From the NCBI GenBank assembly GCA_902494135.1, contig CABUSE010000003.1, positions 1-25,416 of the forward strand: a DNA stretch of 25,416 nucleotides, written 5' to 3'. Within the stretch, counting starts at the first letter, position 1; the number at the start of each line of letters is the position of its first letter. Made by a program: the position numbers and the translations under genes. The notes under the pieces are model-generated. The model made no database searches and had not been told where the DNA came from. It saw only the letters and a program-made list of their open reading frames with translations. The DNA comes from an uncultured Collinsella sp. GTDB lineage: Bacteria > Actinomycetota > Coriobacteriia > Coriobacteriales > Coriobacteriaceae. Shown here piece by piece: positions 7,269-15,880 of the stretch.

Positions 7269-8357
7269 ATGGCTCATCGCTCCGTAATTCCGTTTGGCCC
7301 GCAGCACCCGGTGCTGCCCGAGCCGCTTCATCTGGACCTAGTGATCGAGGACGACCGCGTCATCGAAGCAATTCCGCAGATCGGCTTTGTGCACCGCGGA
7401 CTCGAGAAGCTCACCGAAAAGCGCGATATGCATCAGTTTGGCTACATCGCCGAGCGCATCTGCGGCATCTGCGCCGTGGGCCATAGCTGTGGCTACGCCA
7501 GCGCCTGCGAGCGCATGCTCGGCATCGAGGTGCCTGGTCGCGTGCAGTATATCCGCACCATTCTGCATGAGCTTTCGCGCATTCACTCGCACCTGCTGTG
7601 GCTGGGCCTGCTCGCCGATGCCTTTGGCTTTGAGGCGCTGTTCTATCGTTCGTGGACGCTGCGCGAGCAGATTCTCAAGATCTTTGAGAGCACTTGCGGC
7701 GGTCGCGTGATTCTGTCGATTAACGAGATTGGCGGCCTTAAACACGACATTGAGGATTCCGAGCTGGCGGGTATTGTCCAGACGCTCGACGCTATGCGCC
7801 CTGACTACGAGGCCGTGGTGCATACATTTTTGGACGACAATAGCTGCGGCGAGCGCCTGCATAGCGTGGGCGTGATCAGCAAGAAGGACGCGCTGGATCT
7901 GTCGATGGTCGGCCCGTTCGGTCGCGCCTCGGGCGTGGATTATGACGTGCGCATGTTCGGTGACGGTGCCTATGCGGACTTGGCTGCGTTTGAGCCGATT
8001 GTTGCCACCGATGGCGACTGTTATGCCCGCTGCCAGGTGCGTTGTGCCGAGGTTACGCAGGCCATGGACATTATCAAGGAGCTTGTCGGCAAGATTCCGC
8101 ACGACGGTATCGGCGGGCGTACCAAGCTCACGCCGGCCGACGGCGCGCGCGGCGAGGTTGTGATTGAACAGCCGCGCGGCGAGGCATATTACTATGTGCG
8201 CGGTAACGGCACCAAGAACCTGGACCGTTTCCGCGTGCGCACGCCGACGTCGCAGAACCTGGCGGGTCTGACGCATGCGCTGCAGGGCGTGCTCCTTGCT
8301 AACGTGCCCATGATTATCCTGACCATCGACCCCTGCATTAGCTGCACGGAAAGGTAG
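7269..8357 (+). CDS. echE: Ech [NiFe] hydrogenase large catalytic subunit EchE (NuoD/HycE-like)
   Basis: The 362-residue NiFe subunit that reduces protons or oxidises H2. Both Ni-ligand motifs are present: RICGIC with C65 and C68, and DPCISC with C356 and C359. This rules out a plain complex I NuoD, which has lost these cysteines. The protein ends three residues after C359 (TER), so there is no C-terminal extension for a maturation protease to cut, as known for EchE and CooH-type large subunits. The N-terminus (IPFGPQHPVLPEP) and HRGLEKL are typical of the NuoD/EchE family. The start ATG 7269 is preceded by AAGGAGG at about 7252-7258, a rather long 10-base spacing that overlaps the end of echD. 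Confidence 0.95.
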   Translation: MAHRSVIPFGPQHPVLPEPLHLDLVIEDDRVIEAIPQIGFVHRGLEKLTEKRDMHQFGYIAERICGICAVGHSCGYASACERMLGIEVPGRVQYIRTILHELSRIHSHLLWLGLLADAFGFEALFYRSWTLREQILKIFESTCGGRVILSINEIGGLKHDIEDSELAGIVQTLDAMRPDYEAVVHTFLDDNSCGERLHSVGVISKKDALDLSMVGPFGRASGVDYDVRMFGDGAYADLAAFEPIVATDGDCYARCQVRCAEVTQAMDIIKELVGKIPHDGIGGRTKLTPADGARGEVVIEQPRGEAYYYVRGNGTKNLDRFRVRTPTSQNLAGLTHALQGVLLANVPMIILTIDPCISCTER

Positions 8358-8364
8358 GCGCGGC

Positions 8365-8706
8365 ATGAGTTTACTGACATTTGCCAAGACGGCCTTGGGC
8401 TCTATGGTCAAGCAGCCGGTAACGGTGTGCTATCCGCAGGAGAAGCTCGCGGCACCCGAGCGCCTGCGCGGGCATATCGTTAACGACATGAACGTGTGCA
8501 TCTGCTGTGGCATGTGCGCGCGCCGCTGCCCGGTGGGCGCACTCGCGGTCGATCGCAAGGGCGGAACGTGGTCGATCGACCCGTATGCCTGTGTGGTGTG
8601 CGGCGAGTGCATCGAAAGCTGTCCTAAACACTGCCTGAGCATGGACACCGCGCGCACTCCAGTCGCGGCGGACAAGACTCCCACAGTAGAAACCAAGCCG
8701 GAATAG
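8365..8706 (+). CDS. echF: Ech hydrogenase ferredoxin-like subunit EchF (two 4Fe-4S clusters)
   Basis: A 113-residue polyferredoxin subunit with two canonical motifs: C45-x2-C48-x2-C51-x3-C55-P and C76-x2-C79-x2-C82-x3-C86-P. It would pass electrons between soluble ferredoxin and the EchC cluster. It starts 7 bases after the echE stop and is the last gene of the operon. Extra cysteines C47 and C90 lie next to the ligands. The C-terminus (about 95-113) is a short polar tail. No formate dehydrogenase, CO dehydrogenase or hyp maturation gene is seen next to the operon in this window. Confidence 0.93.
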   Translation: MSLLTFAKTALGSMVKQPVTVCYPQEKLAAPERLRGHIVNDMNVCICCGMCARRCPVGALAVDRKGGTWSIDPYACVVCGECIESCPKHCLSMDTARTPVAADKTPTVETKPE

Positions 8707-8738
8707 CGTTGGGATGGGGCTGGTATAGCGCTGGAATA

Positions 8739-8788
8739 GGGGCCGGTGGGGCAAAAATGCCCCACCGGCCCCGCGCTTAAACGCGCGG
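8739..8788. terminator. Strong GC hairpins after the ech operon, possible terminator without T-run
   Basis: A perfect 14-bp stem (8739-8752 with 8759-8772) closes an AAAAAT loop 32 bases after the echF stop. A second hairpin CCGCGC-ttaaac-GCGCGG (8771-8788) overlaps its last two bases. Neither is followed by a T-run, so termination efficiency is uncertain; the hairpins could instead protect the 3' end. A similar GC stem with AAAA loop follows the adhesin gene. Confidence 0.55.
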
Positions 8789-8803
8789 TTGGGCTGCCAC
8801 GAA

Positions 8804-8955
8804 CAAAACTATGCCGGATTACGGGGCTGGATTGCGAATCCCCAACCATACAGAAAATCGAAAAACAAAACCGCAGGTAGATAGCCTGCCGTTTTTCAAA
8901 AAAGGCTGTATGGATGAGGACTCCGACTTTAGCCCCGTAATCCGGCATAGTTTTG
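8804..8955 (+). repeat. Family B long-hairpin element, copy B1
   Basis: A 152-bp element with perfect 25-bp terminal inverted repeats (8804-8828 and 8931-8955, left arm beginning CAAAACTATGCCGG). The stem continues imperfectly inward (for example CCATACAG with CTGTATGG). The exact centre carries AAAACCGCAGGTAGA (8867-8881) in a small hairpin GCAGG-tagatag-CCTGC. Copy B2 (16133-16286) shares the outer arm, plus a left flank resembling GGGCTGCCACGAA and a right flank GAAAT-GCA-ATC-CAGC. It opens the gene-free 8707-9433 interval. Confidence 0.85.
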
Positions 8956-8974
8956 AAATAGCACCATATCCGTA

Positions 8975-9034
8975 GCAGCCCTTGATCTCCCGTGGACAGA
9001 GGGAAACGGATCATTTTTGCCTCACGAGGGCTGC
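8975..9034 (+). repeat. GATC module M1 (TGATC...GGATCA), inside an 8-bp inverted repeat
   Basis: The 31-nt core 8983-9013 begins TGATCTCCCGTGG and ends GAAACGGATCA, followed by TTTTTG. Two related cores lie at 9221-9251 and 16054-16084 on the same strand. The core can fold as TGATC/GGATCA. In this copy it is enclosed by GCAGCCCT (8975-8982) and AGGGCTGC (9027-9034). The stem-plus-T layout is terminator-like, but the function is unknown. Confidence 0.75.
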
Positions 9035-9048
9035 CGCGTGACCCGTCT

Positions 9049-9206
9049 GCCACGAAATGGGCCTATCTACTACGTTTAGGCGGCAGTCCTCGACCACGTC
9101 AAGTAATGCGAAATGAAAACCGCAGGTAGAACGCTTGCGGTTTTTCATGAAAAGCGGCTATGGTCGGGGTATCGAGTCAAACGTAGTAGATGGCCCGATT
9201 TCGTGG
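9049..9206 (+). repeat. Family A long-hairpin element, copy A1 (degenerate)
   Basis: A 158-bp element with about 30-bp terminal inverted repeats beginning GCCACGAAAT and containing ATCTACTACGTTT. The arms match at 26 of 30 positions. The centre carries AAAACCGCAGGTAGA (9116-9130) within a hairpin ATGAAAACCGCA.../TGCGGTTTTTCAT. It is an older-looking copy of A2 (15881-16040), whose arms are perfect. It is followed by GAGCG and then module M2, as A2 is followed by GAGCG and M3. Confidence 0.85.
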
Positions 9207-9215
9207 CGAGCGTTA

Positions 9216-9265
9216 CCAACTGATCCCCCGGGGACGGAGGAAAACGGATCATTTTGACCTGTTGG
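9216..9265 (+). repeat. GATC module M2
   Basis: The 31-nt core 9221-9251 begins TGATCCCCCGGGGACGG and ends AAAACGGATCA, followed by TTTTGA. It is enclosed by CCAAC (9216-9220) and GTTGG (9261-9265). It sits 14 bases after element A1, the same arrangement as A2 and M3 downstream of the adhesin. Confidence 0.75.
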
Positions 9266-9301
9266 CTCCGAGTCGCACCCGTTTTCCTGCGAAAACTTTC
9301 G

Positions 9302-9416
9302 TGTCTCAACTTCGGTGAGACATTTGTCTCACGCCCAAAATCAAATCTGGAACGTGTGTCACCTGCCCTAATTGTGTCTCATTTCGTAACTTTAGGCTGA
9401 TGCAAGGTTTGAGACA
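9302..9416 (+). promoter_or_regulatory. Cluster of five TGTCTCA/TGAGACA heptamers upstream of the adhesin
   Basis: Exact heptamers lie at 9302-9308 (+), 9316-9322 (-), 9325-9331 (+), 9375-9381 (+) and 9410-9416 (-). The second and third form a perfect 18-nt dyad GTGAGACATTTGTCTCAC (9315-9332). The first and second form an alternative hairpin. A sixth GAGAC core lies next to the ribosome binding site (9426-9430). Such alternating copies suggest a multi-site operator or a switchable leader hairpin. No confident -35/-10 pair was found. Confidence 0.6.
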
Positions 9417-9433
9417 GTGAGAAGGGAGACGCG

Positions 9434-12400
9434 ATGAGTAAGTACACGAGGGGTCTCTTGGCGGTGATACTGGCAGTAGTGCTAGTGTTGCCGGCTGCAG
9501 CATTCGCCATGCTGCCCGAGGCCAACGCCAGGTCCAGCACGGGAATGGACGGACCGATAATGACCGGAAAGGTCGTCGACCCCGATACCAGCGGACGCTG
9601 GGAAATCTGGGCGGCAGGCCACGGCGGCAATAAGGTAACGACCCAAAACGTCGGCCGAATCTGGACCGATAAGACGGTCAAGGCAACCGGGGAAAACGAA
9701 GAGTCGGACTTTTTGACCACGCTTTCGGCGATGTCCTCGACGTCTAATTCAACCGTGACAGTCACCACGCCACTTGACATCGTGATGGTGTTGGATGCCT
9801 CCGGCTCGATGGATGATCCTATGGGTGGCGGAGATCGCACCAAGCGTATCGATGCACTGAAGAGCGCTGCGAACAGCTTTATCAATACCATCGCCAAACA
9901 AAACGAGGCTATCGAGGGCGTTGATAGGCAGCATAGGGTTGCCATTGTTAAGTTTGCGGGTGATAAGACTGATAAGGTCGGCAATGACACGTACTATCAA
10001 GGCCAATACAAGTACAACCACTCGCAGGTAATGAAGGGTTTGACCGATTGCTCCGGCGGCAACGTGAAAGCTCTTAAGGATACAGTTGCTGGAATCAAGC
10101 CAAGCGGTGCTACGCGTGCCGACTATGGTCTGGAACTGGCCGGGGATATCACTTCTGGTCGCGCAGATGCCAAGAAGATCGTTGTGTTCTTTACCGACGG
10201 CAAGCCAACGAGCTACAGCGAGTTTGATTCTGGCGTCGCCGATGCTGCCGTGACGGCTGCCAAGAACATGAAGGACAGCAAGGCCACCGTTTATACCATC
10301 GGCATCTTTAGTGGAGCGGACCCCGCTGCCGATCCCTCGAAAAAGGGGACAAGCGACGTCAACAAGTTTATGCACGCCGTGTCGAGTAATTATCCCGATG
10401 CCACGTCGTATGCGAGCGACGAGCTTGGCACACGCGCGGAAAACTCCGACTACTACAAGTCGGCGACCAATGCTGAAGAGCTCAAGAAGGTCTTCGACGA
10501 CATCTCACAGGCCATCACATCGGAGCCGCCTTATCCGACCGAAATCCATAAGGGCTACGACGAGACCAAGTCCGGCTACATCACGTTTACCGACGAGCTG
10601 GGCGACTTTATGCAGGTCGACGGATTTACCGAAGTCGTCATCAACGGCATGTCGTTTACCAAGGCGAGCAAGACGGTCAACAAAGAAACCAATACCGACA
10701 CCTACGAGTTTTCCGGCAAGGCAAAAGACCTGCTCATCACCGTGCAGCGTGCTGGCGATGACAATCCCCGGAAGGGCGATATCGTAACGGTTAACATTCC
10801 TGCGTCGTTGATTCCGCTGAGTCACTTTAAGACCGTAGACGGCAAGCTTTCGGTCGACAACGTTAAGCCCATTCAGGTGAAGTATGCCTCGAGCGTGAAG
10901 AGCGCCGCACTTGACAACCTGTTTACGCCCGAGAAGGTAGCAGGGCTCAAGAACTACATCGAGCATAATACGACTGTCGTTGACGGCACCAAGACCGTGA
11001 GCTTCTACGCGAACAAGTGGAGCGGTGGTGCGCTGGGTGATACGGTTGCGACCTTTGAGCCGGCCGACACCAACCGCTACTACTACTTCCAGAAGCAGAC
11101 TCCCATTTACGCGGATAAGGACTGCACGCAGCCTGCAAAGAATTCGCTGGCAGATACTGGCACCTATTACTACAAGGATGAGTTTGAGGAGCGGGGCTCG
11201 AACGGCGAGGCCAAGCCCGCCACTGCTGTCATCGAGTTTGTCGGCGGCGACGCCGCGAAGTTCGACGGCGCGATTGTTCCCGATGAGAACGGTAACTTGG
11301 TGTTTACTGTGGGAACCGCACGCCTGGCCTTTATCGATGAGCTCCACACCACCAAGGAGAGCGTGGGCAGCAACAAAACCGATACCGCGACCGACGTACT
11401 CAATCCCAAGTGGAACAACATATCCGCCAAGGCGACCGCGACGCATGTCAACTCCTACCTGGGCAACAACGGCAAGATCAGCTATAAGTACGACATGACG
11501 CCGGTAACGGTGGATACCAAGGATACCGAGGCCGGCTTTGGCCTGACCAAGGTGCTCGAGGGTCGCGACTGGACGAAGGAGGACACGTTTGAGTTTGGGC
11601 TGACGTCCGAGAACGGTGCCCCGATACCCGAGTCCGCGACAGCGCCCGTGACCGCGTCTGTGACCAAGGACGATCTGGACGACAAGGGTAAGGCTGTCAT
11701 CGACTTCGGCACGATCAAATACACCGAGCCTGGCACGTACGTCTACAGGGTCAGCGAAAAGAACGCCGGGACCACGGTTGACGGCATTGCCTACAGCAAG
11801 AACGTCGCGGAGGTCACCGTGACGGTAACGCCCAACAAGAGGGGCGAGCTCAGCGCTGCTGTGAAGGTGACTTGGAGCGAAGCCGACGAGACCGAGTTCA
11901 AGAACGTCTACACTGCGGAGCCTGTTGAGTCCAGCGTTACCGACAAGATTGACGTGACCAAGTCTCTGACCGGGCGCGACCTTACGGCCGGTGAGTTCAG
12001 CTTTGAGCTGCGCGAGATTAAGGGTGAGGACTCTGAGCTTATCGAGACCGTTAAGAACGCCGCCGACGGCATGGTGACGTTCAGTGCCATCAGGTACACC
12101 GAGATCGGCAAGCACACCTACACGCTGCATGAGGTTAAGGGCAACGCCGGCGGTATTGACTACGATGACGCGGTCTACACCATCGTGACGACCATCGCCG
12201 ATAACGGCAAGGGCCAGCTGGTTGCCACGCACGAGCTGAAGGACGCCAAGGACGTCAAGAGCATCGAGTTCAAGAACGCCTACACCACGAATGCTACCGA
12301 GGCATCGCTTGCGGGTATCAAGAATCTGCAGGTTGACGACGCTCTGACCCCGGCTGATATCACCGGCAAGTTCACCTTTACCGTGACCGGTGAAGAGAGT

Positions 12401-15400
12401 GCACCCATGCCCGTGAACGCGAGCGTAACCAATGATGCCAAGGGCAAGGTCGACTTTGGCAAGATCACCTTTACGCTCGACGACCTTAACAAGGCTATGG
12501 GCGAGAAGCCCGAGAAGCGCGAGCACACCTTTACCTACACCGTGACCGAGTCCGGCGAGGTCGCTGGCGTGACCAACGACGACAGGCCTTCACGCACGGT
12601 TTCCTTCACCGTGACCGATGACGGCAAGGGCAATCTGAGCGTATCCCGCAAGCCGGACGGCGATGTGGCATTTACGTTCACCAATACCTATAACGTGACG
12701 CCTGTCGAGACGAGCGTTACCGACCAGATCACCGCGAACAAGGTCCTGACCGGGCGTGAGCTCAAGGAAGGTGAGTTCTCCTTTGAGCTGGTCGAGGGCG
12801 ACGAGGTCGTTGCCAAGGGTACCAACGCTGCTGACGGCACGATTGCCATGGACAAGATTGCCTACGACAAGCCCGGCAAGCACACCTACACGCTGCGCGA
12901 GGTCAACGGTGGAACCACCAGCAAGGGCATCACCTACAGTGACGCCAAGTACACCATCGAGACCACCATCACGGACAACGGCGACGGCACCCTCAAGGCC
13001 GAGCATGTCCTGAAGGACCCCGAGGCTGCGATCTTCAAGAACACCTACAGCGTAACCCCGCTCGATGCAGAGCTCGACTTTGACCTGAGCAAGGCCATCG
13101 ACGGCCGCGAGTGGACGGATGGGGACGAGTTTAGCTTTACCATTACCGCCCCCGATGGCGCCCCGCTACCCGATCCTGCGACCGTAACCGTGAGCAAGCA
13201 CGACGCGAAGGACGGCATTGCCGCCATCAAGTTCGGCAAGATTCGCTACACGGCTGCCGGAACCTACAAGTACGAGATCCGCGAGAACGCGGGTAATACG
13301 GTCGGCATGACGTATGACTCCCACGTCGCGACCGCCGAAGTAACCGTGACCGAGGACGGCGATGGCAACCTGACCGCCAACGTCACCAAGAAGGAAAACG
13401 GACGCTTTACCAACACGTACCGCACTGAGCTTAACTACACCACGGCCGGCGGTCTGTGGCTCAGCAAGTATCTGGACGGCCGCCCCATGACCGAGGGTCA
13501 GTTCACGTTTACCGTGACGCCTGCCGACGAGGCCTCGGCCAACGCGCTTGGCCTGCTGCCTGGAGCCAACAACTTCAAGTCCCCTGCGACGGCAGAGGCA
13601 ACGGTCGGACTGATCGACATTCTGGCTGGCCATGAGGTTAAATTTACGCAAGCTGACGCCGGCAAGACCTTCAAGTACACCGTGGCCGAAAAGAACGACG
13701 GCCAGCCCGGTTACACCTACGATGACGCCGTACGCACGGTGACGATCGCCATCGTCGACGACACCGCCGGTACGCTCACTGCTACGACGACCGTTTCCGG
13801 TGGTCCCGAGGGCACGCATGAGACGGTCCACAAGAGTGGCGAGAACAAGGTCGAGAAGGCCCTGGTGCCGTTCCACAACAGTTATAGCGCTACGACCAAC
13901 ACGCCTGGTGGCACCGCTGCTCAGGTCGTTGCCGCCAAGACCCTGACCGGTCGCCCGATGGTCGACGGCGAGTTCTGGTTCGGTATCGCCTATCAGGGTG
14001 AGCTTGTGGGTTATGAAAATCTCAAGCCCAATATCGGCGGGCACGTGAGCTTTGATGCTCTGCACTACGACACCAAGATGCTTGCCGATCTTGAGTCTGC
14101 TGGGCTTGCCCATCGTACCGATAAGGACGGCAAGCTTGCCTGGACCATTAACTACACGGCCTACGAAGATTTATTCGGGCTGCCAAATGGCGTTTCCGCT
14201 ACAACGTGGAGCTTTGGCTTTAAGGTTATCGTCGTCGACAACGGTGACGGTACCCTGACGGCAACGGTCGACTACGGCGGCGTCGAGCCCTTGTTCGAGA
14301 ACGTCTACGGCGCCGAGGCCGTCGATGCCGCGCTCACCGGTACTAAGAAGCTCCAGGTTGCCGAGGGCCTGGCCCCGGCCGACATCACGGGTAAGTTCAC
14401 CTTTACCGTGACCGCCGACGAGGCTGGTGCCCCGATGCCCGAGCGCACGACCGCAACCAACGACGCGGCCGGCAACGTGGACTTTGGCAAGATCTACTTT
14501 ACGCTCGAGGACCTCAACCGCGCCCTGGGCGTGGCGGACGATGCGACCGATAAGGCCGAGGCGGACGAAGCTGACGAGGCCGAGGCCGACGAGGCAGAGG
14601 CTGAAGAGGCCGACCCCGCCGCTGACGCCAATGTCGACGAGTCCGAGCCTGCGGCCCCCACCGCTCCGCGCTCGCACACCTTTGCCTATACGGTGACCGA
14701 GACCGGCAGCGCCCCTGGCGTGACCAACGACGCCAACGCCACGCGCAAGGTTTCCTACACCGTGACTGACGACGGCGCCGGGCACCTGAGTGTTGTGCGC
14801 GAAGGCGACGGCGGCGCTGCTTTCACGTTCACCAACACCTACAGCGTGACGCCTACTGATTCCGTGGTGACCGATCAGGTCAAGACGGTCAAGCGTCTGA
14901 CCGGACGCGACCTTGCAGTCGGCGAGTTCACGTTTGATCTGCTCGAGGACGACGTGGTTGTCGCAAGCGGCACCAACGACGCCAACGGCACTGTGACACT
15001 GAGCCCGATCCGCTACGAGGCGCCCGGCACGCACACGTACACGCTGCGCGAGGCTTGCCCCAATGCGCTCGGCCTGTACAAGGGCGTCACCTATGACGGT
15101 ACGACCTACACCGTCGTGGCCACCGTCTCTGACAACGGCGATGGCACGCTGGCCGTGACGCACAAGCTCGAGGGAACCACCGAGTCGGCTGGTTTTACCA
15201 ACAAGTATCACGCCATGCCCACCCAAGTCTCCATCGGCGCCATCAAGGTGCTCGAGGGACGCGAGCTCAAGAAGGACGAGTTCAGCTTTAAGCTCGTTGG
15301 CGAGGGCATCGAGTCCACCGTCACCAACGATGCCGACGGTAAGATCAGCTTCGACAAGTTTGAGTACGACGAGCCCGGTACGTACGTCTACACCATCAGC

Positions 15401-15742
15401 GAGGTCAAGGGTGACGAGGCCGGTATGACCTACGACAAGTCCGTCTTTACCGCGACCGTTAACGTGGTCGACGACGGCGAGGGCAACCTCAAGGCGAACG
15501 TTGCCTTTACCAAGGGCGACAAGAGCGTCGAGGGTATCGTGTTCAACAACACGTACAAGAAGCCCGAGACGCCCGTGCCGACGCCCGACCCCGGCACGCC
15601 CAAGACCGTGACGAACATCGTCAAGACGGTCAAGGGTTTCCTGCCCACCACGGGTGACCAGCAGGCCGCCGCACTGCTCATGGCATTTGTCATCGCCATG
15701 GCCGGCGTCGGAGCCCTGGTCTGGGGTATCCGTAAGCGCTAG
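9434..15742 (+). CDS. Giant LPXTG-anchored vWA adhesin with ten pilin isopeptide domains
   Basis: A 2102-residue secreted surface protein. A signal peptide (about 1-32, cleaved near AFA or ANA) precedes a vWA domain (about 115-360) with intact MIDAS residues D121-A-S123-G-S125, T227 and D255. Residues 360-697 are a beta-rich linker of unclear family. Ten Spy0128/FctA-like pilin domains follow; predicted isopeptide Lys/Asn pairs are K706/N824, K843/N948, K963/N1084, K1103/N1203, K1220/N1327, K1345/N1482, K1502/N1623, K1638/N1801, K1820/N1923 and K1938/N2039. The end is LPTTG (2070-2074), a hydrophobic segment and GIRKR, so sortase anchoring is expected; no sortase lies in the window. Domain 8 holds an acidic Ala/Asp/Glu insert (1700-1745). 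ATG 9434 has AAGGGAG 5 bases upstream. The gene stands alone between repeat clusters. A role in adhesion to host or partner cells is inferred; the ligand is unknown. Confidence 0.93.
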   Translation: MSKYTRGLLAVILAVVLVLPAAAFAMLPEANARSSTGMDGPIMTGKVVDPDTSGRWEIWAAGHGGNKVTTQNVGRIWTDKTVKATGENEESDFLTTLSAMSSTSNSTVTVTTPLDIVMVLDASGSMDDPMGGGDRTKRIDALKSAANSFINTIAKQNEAIEGVDRQHRVAIVKFAGDKTDKVGNDTYYQGQYKYNHSQVMKGLTDCSGGNVKALKDTVAGIKPSGATRADYGLELAGDITSGRADAKKIVVFFTDGKPTSYSEFDSGVADAAVTAAKNMKDSKATVYTIGIFSGADPAADPSKKGTSDVNKFMHAVSSNYPDATSYASDELGTRAENSDYYKSATNAEELKKVFDDISQAITSEPPYPTEIHKGYDETKSGYITFTDELGDFMQVDGFTEVVINGMSFTKASKTVNKETNTDTYEFSGKAKDLLITVQRAGDDNPRKGDIVTVNIPASLIPLSHFKTVDGKLSVDNVKPIQVKYASSVKSAALDNLFTPEKVAGLKNYIEHNTTVVDGTKTVSFYANKWSGGALGDTVATFEPADTNRYYYFQKQTPIYADKDCTQPAKNSLADTGTYYYKDEFEERGSNGEAKPATAVIEFVGGDAAKFDGAIVPDENGNLVFTVGTARLAFIDELHTTKESVGSNKTDTATDVLNPKWNNISAKATATHVNSYLGNNGKISYKYDMTPVTVDTKDTEAGFGLTKVLEGRDWTKEDTFEFGLTSENGAPIPESATAPVTASVTKDDLDDKGKAVIDFGTIKYTEPGTYVYRVSEKNAGTTVDGIAYSKNVAEVTVTVTPNKRGELSAAVKVTWSEADETEFKNVYTAEPVESSVTDKIDVTKSLTGRDLTAGEFSFELREIKGEDSELIETVKNAADGMVTFSAIRYTEIGKHTYTLHEVKGNAGGIDYDDAVYTIVTTIADNGKGQLVATHELKDAKDVKSIEFKNAYTTNATEASLAGIKNLQVDDALTPADITGKFTFTVTGEESAPMPVNASVTNDAKGKVDFGKITFTLDDLNKAMGEKPEKREHTFTYTVTESGEVAGVTNDDRPSRTVSFTVTDDGKGNLSVSRKPDGDVAFTFTNTYNVTPVETSVTDQITANKVLTGRELKEGEFSFELVEGDEVVAKGTNAADGTIAMDKIAYDKPGKHTYTLREVNGGTTSKGITYSDAKYTIETTITDNGDGTLKAEHVLKDPEAAIFKNTYSVTPLDAELDFDLSKAIDGREWTDGDEFSFTITAPDGAPLPDPATVTVSKHDAKDGIAAIKFGKIRYTAAGTYKYEIRENAGNTVGMTYDSHVATAEVTVTEDGDGNLTANVTKKENGRFTNTYRTELNYTTAGGLWLSKYLDGRPMTEGQFTFTVTPADEASANALGLLPGANNFKSPATAEATVGLIDILAGHEVKFTQADAGKTFKYTVAEKNDGQPGYTYDDAVRTVTIAIVDDTAGTLTATTTVSGGPEGTHETVHKSGENKVEKALVPFHNSYSATTNTPGGTAAQVVAAKTLTGRPMVDGEFWFGIAYQGELVGYENLKPNIGGHVSFDALHYDTKMLADLESAGLAHRTDKDGKLAWTINYTAYEDLFGLPNGVSATTWSFGFKVIVVDNGDGTLTATVDYGGVEPLFENVYGAEAVDAALTGTKKLQVAEGLAPADITGKFTFTVTADEAGAPMPERTTATNDAAGNVDFGKIYFTLEDLNRALGVADDATDKAEADEADEAEADEAEAEEADPAADANVDESEPAAPTAPRSHTFAYTVTETGSAPGVTNDANATRKVSYTVTDDGAGHLSVVREGDGGAAFTFTNTYSVTPTDSVVTDQVKTVKRLTGRDLAVGEFTFDLLEDDVVVASGTNDANGTVTLSPIRYEAPGTHTYTLREACPNALGLYKGVTYDGTTYTVVATVSDNGDGTLAVTHKLEGTTESAGFTNKYHAMPTQVSIGAIKVLEGRELKKDEFSFKLVGEGIESTVTNDADGKISFDKFEYDEPGTYVYTISEVKGDEAGMTYDKSVFTATVNVVDDGEGNLKANVAFTKGDKSVEGIVFNNTYKKPETPVPTPDPGTPKTVTNIVKTVKGFLPTTGDQQAAALLMAFVIAMAGVGALVWGIRKR

Positions 15743-15754
15743 GCACGCTGGCAG

Positions 15755-15780
15755 CGCCCGGGGCCAAAAGGCCCCGGGCG
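15755..15780. other. Perfect GC hairpin just after the adhesin stop
   Basis: CGCCCGGGGCC (15755-15765), AAAA loop, GGCCCCGGGCG (15770-15780): an 11-bp perfect stem 12 bases after the stop, without a T-run. It resembles the hairpin after the ech operon in having a GC stem and an A-only or nearly A-only loop. It may block 3' exonucleases. Confidence 0.7.
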
Positions 15781-15820
15781 GCTAGCGGGGAGCCAAAACA
15801 CAGCCCCCACCCCACCCCTG

Positions 15821-15861
15821 GCCGCCACGGAGGTATCTCCCTCCTCCGTGGCGGCGCTTTT
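15821..15861 (+). terminator. Rho-independent terminator of the adhesin gene
   Basis: GCCGCCACGGAGG (15821-15833) and its exact complement (15843-15855) form a 13-bp stem with a 9-nt loop, followed by GCTTTTG. It is placed 79 bases after the adhesin stop. Confidence 0.85.
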
Positions 15862-15880
15862 GTGCGTAGGGGGGAGGACC

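Noticed and set aside
3050..8706. Respiratory complex I (nuo) fragment
   Set aside because: EchE keeps all four NiFe cysteines, the gene order is that of Ech, and NuoA/E/F/G/J/K/M/N-type genes are missing.
8430..9053. Minus-strand 207-codon frame over echF and the repeats
   Set aside because: It overlaps a certain gene and the B1/M1 palindromes; no protein-like features.
8804..9265. CRISPR array
   Set aside because: The repeats are large self-palindromes of two families at irregular spacing, with no short identical repeats with unique spacers and no cas gene.
9302..9433. Invertible promoter for adhesin phase variation
   Set aside because: The inverted heptamers are too short for known invertase sites and no recombinase gene is nearby; operator or leader structure is the simpler reading.
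10505..12526. Very long minus-strand open frame opposite the adhesin (and similar ones opposite the other genes)
   Set aside because: It is the antisense shadow of a GC-rich repetitive gene; composition is anomalous and no domain is recognisable.
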